Source: Amycolatopsis eburnea (GTDB lineage: Bacteria > Actinomycetota > Actinomycetes > Mycobacteriales > Pseudonocardiaceae). Taken from it: 64,000 nucleotides of DNA. The position numbers and the translations under genes were made by a program. Shown here one piece after another: positions 60,253-64,000 of this stretch. The number at the start of each line of letters is the position of its first letter. Positions within the stretch are counted from its first letter, which is position 1. The DNA lies in assembly GCF_003937945.1 (NCBI RefSeq), contig NZ_RSEC01000063.1, positions 62,001 through 126,000 on the forward strand, read 5' to 3'. The notes under the pieces are model-generated. The model did no database searches and was not told where the DNA came from. It saw only the letters and a program-made list of their open reading frames with translations.

Positions 60253-60803
60253 CCGGCCCGAACGGCCTCGGGGACCTGATGCGGGACCCCGACGAGGCGA
60301 TCCGCCGGATGGACGACTGGGCGGCCGGGTTCGCGGCGAAGGCCGAGCGCTACCAGGCGGCCCAGGCGGAGACCGAGCGGCTCCGGCTGACCTCGACCAG
60401 CTCCGACGGCGCGGTCAGCGTGACCGTCGGCGCCGACGGCACGGTCACCGACCTGACGTTCTCGAACAAGGTCAAGTCGTTCCCGCTGGAGGAGCTGTCC
60501 CGGCAGATCCTCACGACGATGCGCCGCGCGCAGTCGGGCATCGCCGAGCGCGTCGCGGGCGTGATGGCCGAGCAGCTCGGCGACGAGGACCGCGAGACCC
60601 GCACGGCGGTGCTGGACACGCTGCGCGGCCGGTTCCCGGACCCGGACGAGCCGGAGGACCCGCAGCCCCCGGCCTCGCCGCCGCCGGTCCCGCCGTCCCC
60701 GTCCGGCGGTGCGGCGGTCCCGCCGTCGCCGTCGGCCCCGCAGGCTTCACCGCCGCAGCGGCGGCGTCCCGACCCGGACGAGGACGACAACAACCCCTGG
60801 TGA
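60249..60803 (+). CDS. YbaB/EbfC-family protein with Pro-rich tail
   Basis: 184 aa, starting in an ATGA overlap. Residues ~15-115 have the YbaB strand pattern (VSVTVGADGTVTDLTFSNKVKSFPLEELSRQIL). Residues ~130-184 are a Pro/Ser-rich, then Asp-rich, tail. YbaB proteins bind DNA, but those in ESX cassettes have no defined role. A short GC hairpin (60830-60843) follows. Confidence 0.8.
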   Translation: MTGPNGLGDLMRDPDEAIRRMDDWAAGFAAKAERYQAAQAETERLRLTSTSSDGAVSVTVGADGTVTDLTFSNKVKSFPLEELSRQILTTMRRAQSGIAERVAGVMAEQLGDEDRETRTAVLDTLRGRFPDPDEPEDPQPPASPPPVPPSPSGGAAVPPSPSAPQASPPQRRRPDPDEDDNNPW

Positions 60804-60829
60804 CGCGGGCCGGGCCGGCGGCCGGCCTG

Positions 60830-60843
60830 GCCCCGTTCGGGGC
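60830..60843. terminator. Possible terminator of the ESX cassette
   Basis: GCCCC (60830-60834) pairs with GGGGC (60839-60843) over a GTTC tetraloop, in a GC-dense 75-bp gap after the YbaB gene. Short stem and no T-tract, so confidence is low. Confidence 0.35.
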
Positions 60844-60878
60844 TCGACACCGGCGCGCCGGGCGACGACACTGGGCCG

Positions 60879-61421
60879 ATGACCGGCCTTATCACCGGTA
60901 GCCGTGTCCGGCTGCGGCCCGCCGCCGCCCTGGACGCCGCCCGGTTCGAGGAGATCCTGTCGCACCCCGAAGTCGCCCGCTGGTGGGCCGACGCCGAGGA
61001 GCCGGTGGCCGCCCAGGTGTCCTACTTGCTGGACCCGGACGAGGGCACCACGACCTACGCCATCGAACACGACGACGTCGTCGTGGGCATCGAGCTCGCT
61101 TTCGAGGAAGCCGATCCGCAGTACCGCCACGCCGGCATCGACATCGCCGTACACCCCGCCTGGCAGGGCCGCGGCCTCGGTTCGGACGCCATCCGGACGC
61201 TGGCCGAGTACCTGTTCACCGTGCGCGGGCACCACCGGCTGGTGATCGACCCCGCGGCGGACAACGAAGCCGCGATCAAGCTCTACCAGTCCCTCGGCTT
61301 CCGGCCGGTCGGCCGGATGCGCTCCTACGAGCGCGGGCCCGACGGCAGCTGGCACGACGGGCTGCTGATGGACCTGCTCGCCGAGGACCTGGTCCCGACG
61401 GCCGCGCTCGCCGGGTCGTGA
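60879..61421 (+). CDS. GNAT N-acetyltransferase (AAC(6')-like)
   Basis: 180 aa. VRLRPAAALDAARFEEILSHPEVARWW start, acetyl-CoA loop VHPAWQGRGLGSDAIRTLAEYLF, and NEAAIKLYQSLGFRPVGRMRSYERGPDGSWHDGLLMDLL, like aminoglycoside 6'-N-acetyltransferases and their chromosomal relatives. Substrate unproven. Its stop overlaps the MFS GTG start. Confidence 0.85.
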   Translation: MTGLITGSRVRLRPAAALDAARFEEILSHPEVARWWADAEEPVAAQVSYLLDPDEGTTTYAIEHDDVVVGIELAFEEADPQYRHAGIDIAVHPAWQGRGLGSDAIRTLAEYLFTVRGHHRLVIDPAADNEAAIKLYQSLGFRPVGRMRSYERGPDGSWHDGLLMDLLAEDLVPTAALAGS

Positions 61422-62695
61422 GCACCCCGGCGGTCGCGACCCGGCAGCTGCGCCGGGTCGCCGTGGCGAGCGCCGTGGGGACCACCATCGAGTGGTACGA
61501 CTACTTCATCTACAGCACGGCGGCGGCCCTCGTGTTCGGCAAGCTGTTCTTCACGACGCTGTCACCCGCTTCCGGCACCCTCGCCTCGTTCGCGACGCTC
61601 GGGGTCGGCTTCCTCGCCCGCCCGGTCGGCGGGATCCTCTGGGGCCACTTCGGCGACCGCGTGGGGCGCAAGGCGATGCTGGTGCTGTCCCTGCTCGTGA
61701 TGGGCGTGGCCACGGTCGGCGTCGGGCTGCTGCCGACGTACTCCGCGATCGGGGTCTGGGCACCCGTCCTGCTGCTGGTCCTGCGGCTGCTCCAGGGGCT
61801 GAGCGCGGGCGGCGAATGGGGCGGGGCGGCGCTGATGGCGGTCGAGCACGCGCCGGAAGGCCGTCGCGGCCGCTACGGCGCCTTCTCGCAGATCGGCGTC
61901 CCGGCCGGGCTCATCCTGGCGCAGCTGATGTTCTTCGTCCTCGGCCGGTCCCTGACCGACGCGCAGTTCGCGTCGTGGGGCTGGCGGGTGCCGTTCCTGG
62001 CGAGCATCCTGCTGGTCGGCGTCGGCCTGGTGATCCGGCTGCGGATCGAGGAGAGCCCGGTGTTCGCGCGGCTGCGGGACGCCGAAGCCCGCAGCAGCCG
62101 TCCGATGGTCGAGGTGCTGCGCGAGCGGCCGCGGGCGCTGCTCGTGGCGTCCGGCAGCTTCATCGCGAACACCGCGATCGGGTACATCTTCCTGGCGTAC
62201 CTGCTGTCCTACGGCACATCGGTGCTGAAGATCGACCGGACGACGCTGCTCGTGGTGGTGATCGTCGGCAGCGTGACGTGGCTGGTGAGCATCCTCGCCA
62301 CGGCGGCGTGGTCGGACCGCGTGGGCCGCAAACCGGTCTACCTGGCCGGATCGGTGCTGCTGGTGCTCTGGCCGATCCCGTTCTTCCTGCTGGTGGACAC
62401 CCGCGTGACGGCGTGGCTGCTCGTGGCGGTGGTGGTGCTGAACGTCGGCCTGGGCGCGACGTACGGGCCGCAGTCGGCGTTGTTCGCGGAGCTGTTCGAA
62501 CCGCGCTACCGCTACAGCGGAGCATCGTTCTCGTACGCGGTCGGCGCGGTGCTGGGTGGCGGCTTCGCGCCGTCGATCGCGGTGGCGCTGCAGAGTTCCA
62601 CCGGGACGTCGCTTTCGGTGTCGCTCTACCTCGTGGCGACGGCGGTGGTGAGCCTGGTCGCGGTGCTGTTCATCCCGCGGTCACAGCCGGTCTAG
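61418..62695 (+). CDS. MHS-family MFS metabolite/H+ symporter
   Basis: 425 aa; GTG overlaps the GNAT stop by 4 bp. IEWYDYFIYSTAAALVFGKLFF is the family opening, GHFGDRVGRKAMLVLSLL is motif A, and GLSAGGEWGGAALMAVEHAP, with 12 hydrophobic helices, matches shikimate/proline/alpha-ketoglutarate permease-like MHS transporters. Imports an organic anion with protons; ligand unknown. Overlaps the convergent SGNH gene by 15 bp. Confidence 0.92.
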   Translation: MSTPAVATRQLRRVAVASAVGTTIEWYDYFIYSTAAALVFGKLFFTTLSPASGTLASFATLGVGFLARPVGGILWGHFGDRVGRKAMLVLSLLVMGVATVGVGLLPTYSAIGVWAPVLLLVLRLLQGLSAGGEWGGAALMAVEHAPEGRRGRYGAFSQIGVPAGLILAQLMFFVLGRSLTDAQFASWGWRVPFLASILLVGVGLVIRLRIEESPVFARLRDAEARSSRPMVEVLRERPRALLVASGSFIANTAIGYIFLAYLLSYGTSVLKIDRTTLLVVVIVGSVTWLVSILATAAWSDRVGRKPVYLAGSVLLVLWPIPFFLLVDTRVTAWLLVAVVVLNVGLGATYGPQSALFAELFEPRYRYSGASFSYAVGAVLGGGFAPSIAVALQSSTGTSLSVSLYLVATAVVSLVAVLFIPRSQPV

Positions 62696-63901
62696 GCGGA
62701 CGGCGGCGGCCATCCGCTCGTAGCCCGCGTCGCCGGGGTGGAGGTGGTCGCCGGAGTCGTAGGCCGGCAGCAGGGTCAGCGGATCGGCGGGGTCGCGCAG
62801 GGCCGCGTCGAAGTCGGCGACGGCGTCGAAGACCCCGCCGGTGCGGATGAACGCGTTCACCGCCTGGCGGGTCGCTTCGAGCGTTTCGTCGTAGACGTGC
62901 CAGCCCTTGAACGGCGTGAGCGTGGCACCGACGACCCGGATGCCTCGCGCGTGCGCCTGCGCGACCAACTGGCGGTACGCCGACGTGATCGCGGTGGGGT
63001 CGGTCTGGTGCGGGGTCTGCTGGATGTCGTTGATGCCTTCCAGCACGATGAGCGTCCGCACGCCGCCGACGCTCAGGACGTCGCGGTCGAACCGGGAAAG
63101 CGCGTTCTGGCCCGCGCCGGACCCGGGTACGTCGAGCAGCAGCCGGTTGGCGCTGATGCCCGCGTTCAGCACGCCGAACCGGCCGTGCAGCCGGTCGGCG
63201 AGGTAGTCGGGCCACCGGTGGTTGGCGCCGGCCCGCGACCCGACGCCGTCGGTGATCGAGTCGCCGAGCGCGACGATCGAAGCCTCGGCGCCGCCCTGGA
63301 CGTCGACGCCGGAAACGTAGTGCCACACGGAAGTCTGCTCGGTGTAGGGCGCCCCGGACTCGCTCGCGGCGAAGTCGCCGTCACGGGTGAAGTACGACGT
63401 CTGCGCGGCGGCCGGGTGGTAGGTCACCGGCCCGGACTTCGCCGGCACGTAGGTCGTGACGAGCAGGTTGGCGTCGGCGGGCACCCGCAGTTCGGCGGGA
63501 TCGCTGAGCGCCTCGGCCCCGGCGGGCACGACGACGCCGGCCGCCCCGCCGAAGGTGAGCTCCCGCAGCGTCCCCGGAACGGCGTCCGGCCCGGCGCCCT
63601 GCACGGCGATGGTGACGTGCCCGAAGGTGAGGGGCGAGGCGCCGAAGGCGTTGGAGAGGTGGACGCGGGTCCGCCCGCCGCCGACGCTGGTGTGCACGAC
63701 GTTGCGGATCGAGAAGCCGGGATAGCCGTCCGGCGTGTTCGGCACGGCGGCCGCGGGAGCCGCGGCCCACGTCCCGACCCAGCCGCCGACCGCGTGCTGC
63801 GCGAGGTTCGGGAGAGCGCTTTCCGGATTCGCGCTCCCGGCCGTCGTGAGGAGACCGCACCCCGCCAGGATCGCCGCGCTCACGGCCAGGAAGCGTCGCA
63901 T
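62681..63901 (-). CDS. Exported SGNH/GDSL hydrolase
   Basis: 406 aa. The N terminus MRRFLAVSAAILAGCGLL contains a possible lipobox (LAGC, Cys15), but cleavage at AGSA is also possible, so it may be a lipoprotein or a free secreted enzyme. Catalytic motifs: GDSITDG (block I), GIN (NDIQ, block III Asn) and DHLHPGDAGY (DxxH). An N-terminal beta domain (~40-190) precedes the hydrolase. Acts as an esterase or lipase on an extracellular ester. The last 99 bp of the window is its upstream region; no other gene is visible there. Confidence 0.9.
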   Translation of the reverse strand: MRRFLAVSAAILAGCGLLTTAGSANPESALPNLAQHAVGGWVGTWAAAPAAAVPNTPDGYPGFSIRNVVHTSVGGGRTRVHLSNAFGASPLTFGHVTIAVQGAGPDAVPGTLRELTFGGAAGVVVPAGAEALSDPAELRVPADANLLVTTYVPAKSGPVTYHPAAAQTSYFTRDGDFAASESGAPYTEQTSVWHYVSGVDVQGGAEASIVALGDSITDGVGSRAGANHRWPDYLADRLHGRFGVLNAGISANRLLLDVPGSGAGQNALSRFDRDVLSVGGVRTLIVLEGINDIQQTPHQTDPTAITSAYRQLVAQAHARGIRVVGATLTPFKGWHVYDETLEATRQAVNAFIRTGGVFDAVADFDAALRDPADPLTLLPAYDSGDHLHPGDAGYERMAAAVRLDRL

Positions 63902-64000
63902 GTACTCACGGTGTCGCCCTTGCGCCGACCCAGGGACCGCTGATCAGGTGAGCGGACCGGACAGGATCCCGGACAGTTCCGGAACGGCAAGGGGCGGGCC

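Noticed and set aside
1..64000. tRNA, rRNA, riboswitch, insertion sequence, CRISPR or phage genes
   Set aside because: I saw no conserved RNA core, transposase, integrase or regular repeat array; small RNAs cannot be excluded by eye.

Overview
This is a very GC-rich, gene-dense chromosomal window from an actinomycete. Type VII (ESX) accessory genes, an AfsR-type SARP regulator, a CebR-type cellulose box, an NRPS operon and many TetR/MarR regulators suggest the order Pseudonocardiales, perhaps Amycolatopsis. That assignment is inferred from gene content, not from a marker gene. I see no rRNA, tRNA, CRISPR array, insertion sequence or phage, and no gene-free gap above about 260 bp.

Left part (1-16.6 kb). 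The window opens inside a 2-oxoacid dehydrogenase E2-type acyltransferase that overlaps an FkbH-like protein whose HAD phosphatase core has degenerated. A strong bidirectional terminator closes this pair. A methyltransferase, an SRPBCC protein and a 933-residue SARP-NB-ARC-TPR activator follow on the minus strand. Divergent from the activator is a 1546-residue protein built like an effector of extracellular contractile injection systems (eCIS), with an uncharacterised C-terminal domain and a directly abutting partner gene. No injection-system structural genes are present. Small regulator/enzyme pairs follow (TetR-methyltransferase, SDR-MarR, SDR-TetR) with recognisable operators.

Middle (16.6-35.6 kb). 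An operon carries a flavoprotein oxidoreductase, an integral membrane protein and a TetR regulator. Then come a DUF2235 hydrolase, an NmrA-like protein, a LysR regulator divergent from an inositol-monophosphatase-like protein with a damaged active site, and a secreted CBM2-GH5 cellulase with a perfect CebR box. From 24.8 to 35.6 kb lies a tightly overlapping five-gene biosynthetic operon. It encodes a two-module NRPS (C-A-T-C-A-T-TE; the first A domain carries a serine code), a flavin monooxygenase, a stand-alone HxxxDG acyltransferase, an SDR whose catalytic Lys is Gln, and a SnoaL-like protein. It probably makes a small acylated or cyclised dipeptide.

Right part (35.6-64 kb). Housekeeping and stress functions include a GlxA-type regulator with a divergent cupin, a DUF6461 protein, an AhpD-like protein, an SDR/ALDH/MFS set with a TetR regulator, and a DipZ-like thiol transporter. 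Secreted enzymes follow: two alpha/beta hydrolases, a PL7 alginate lyase and a class-A-like serine hydrolase. A tandem of two small secreted proteins (beta-gamma crystallin-like, then aerolysin/ETX-like) sits among them. At 56.6-60.8 kb is a five-gene ESX substrate/chaperone cassette (EspG-like, two helical or WXG-like substrates, an EspC-like target, YbaB). The window ends with a GNAT, an MHS-family transporter and an SGNH hydrolase.

Recurring DNA features are perfect or near-perfect operators between divergent regulator/enzyme pairs, two related bipartite TGAA...TTCA intergenic palindromes, and many starts placed 6-8 nt after a TAnnnT-like -10 element, which suggests leaderless transcripts.
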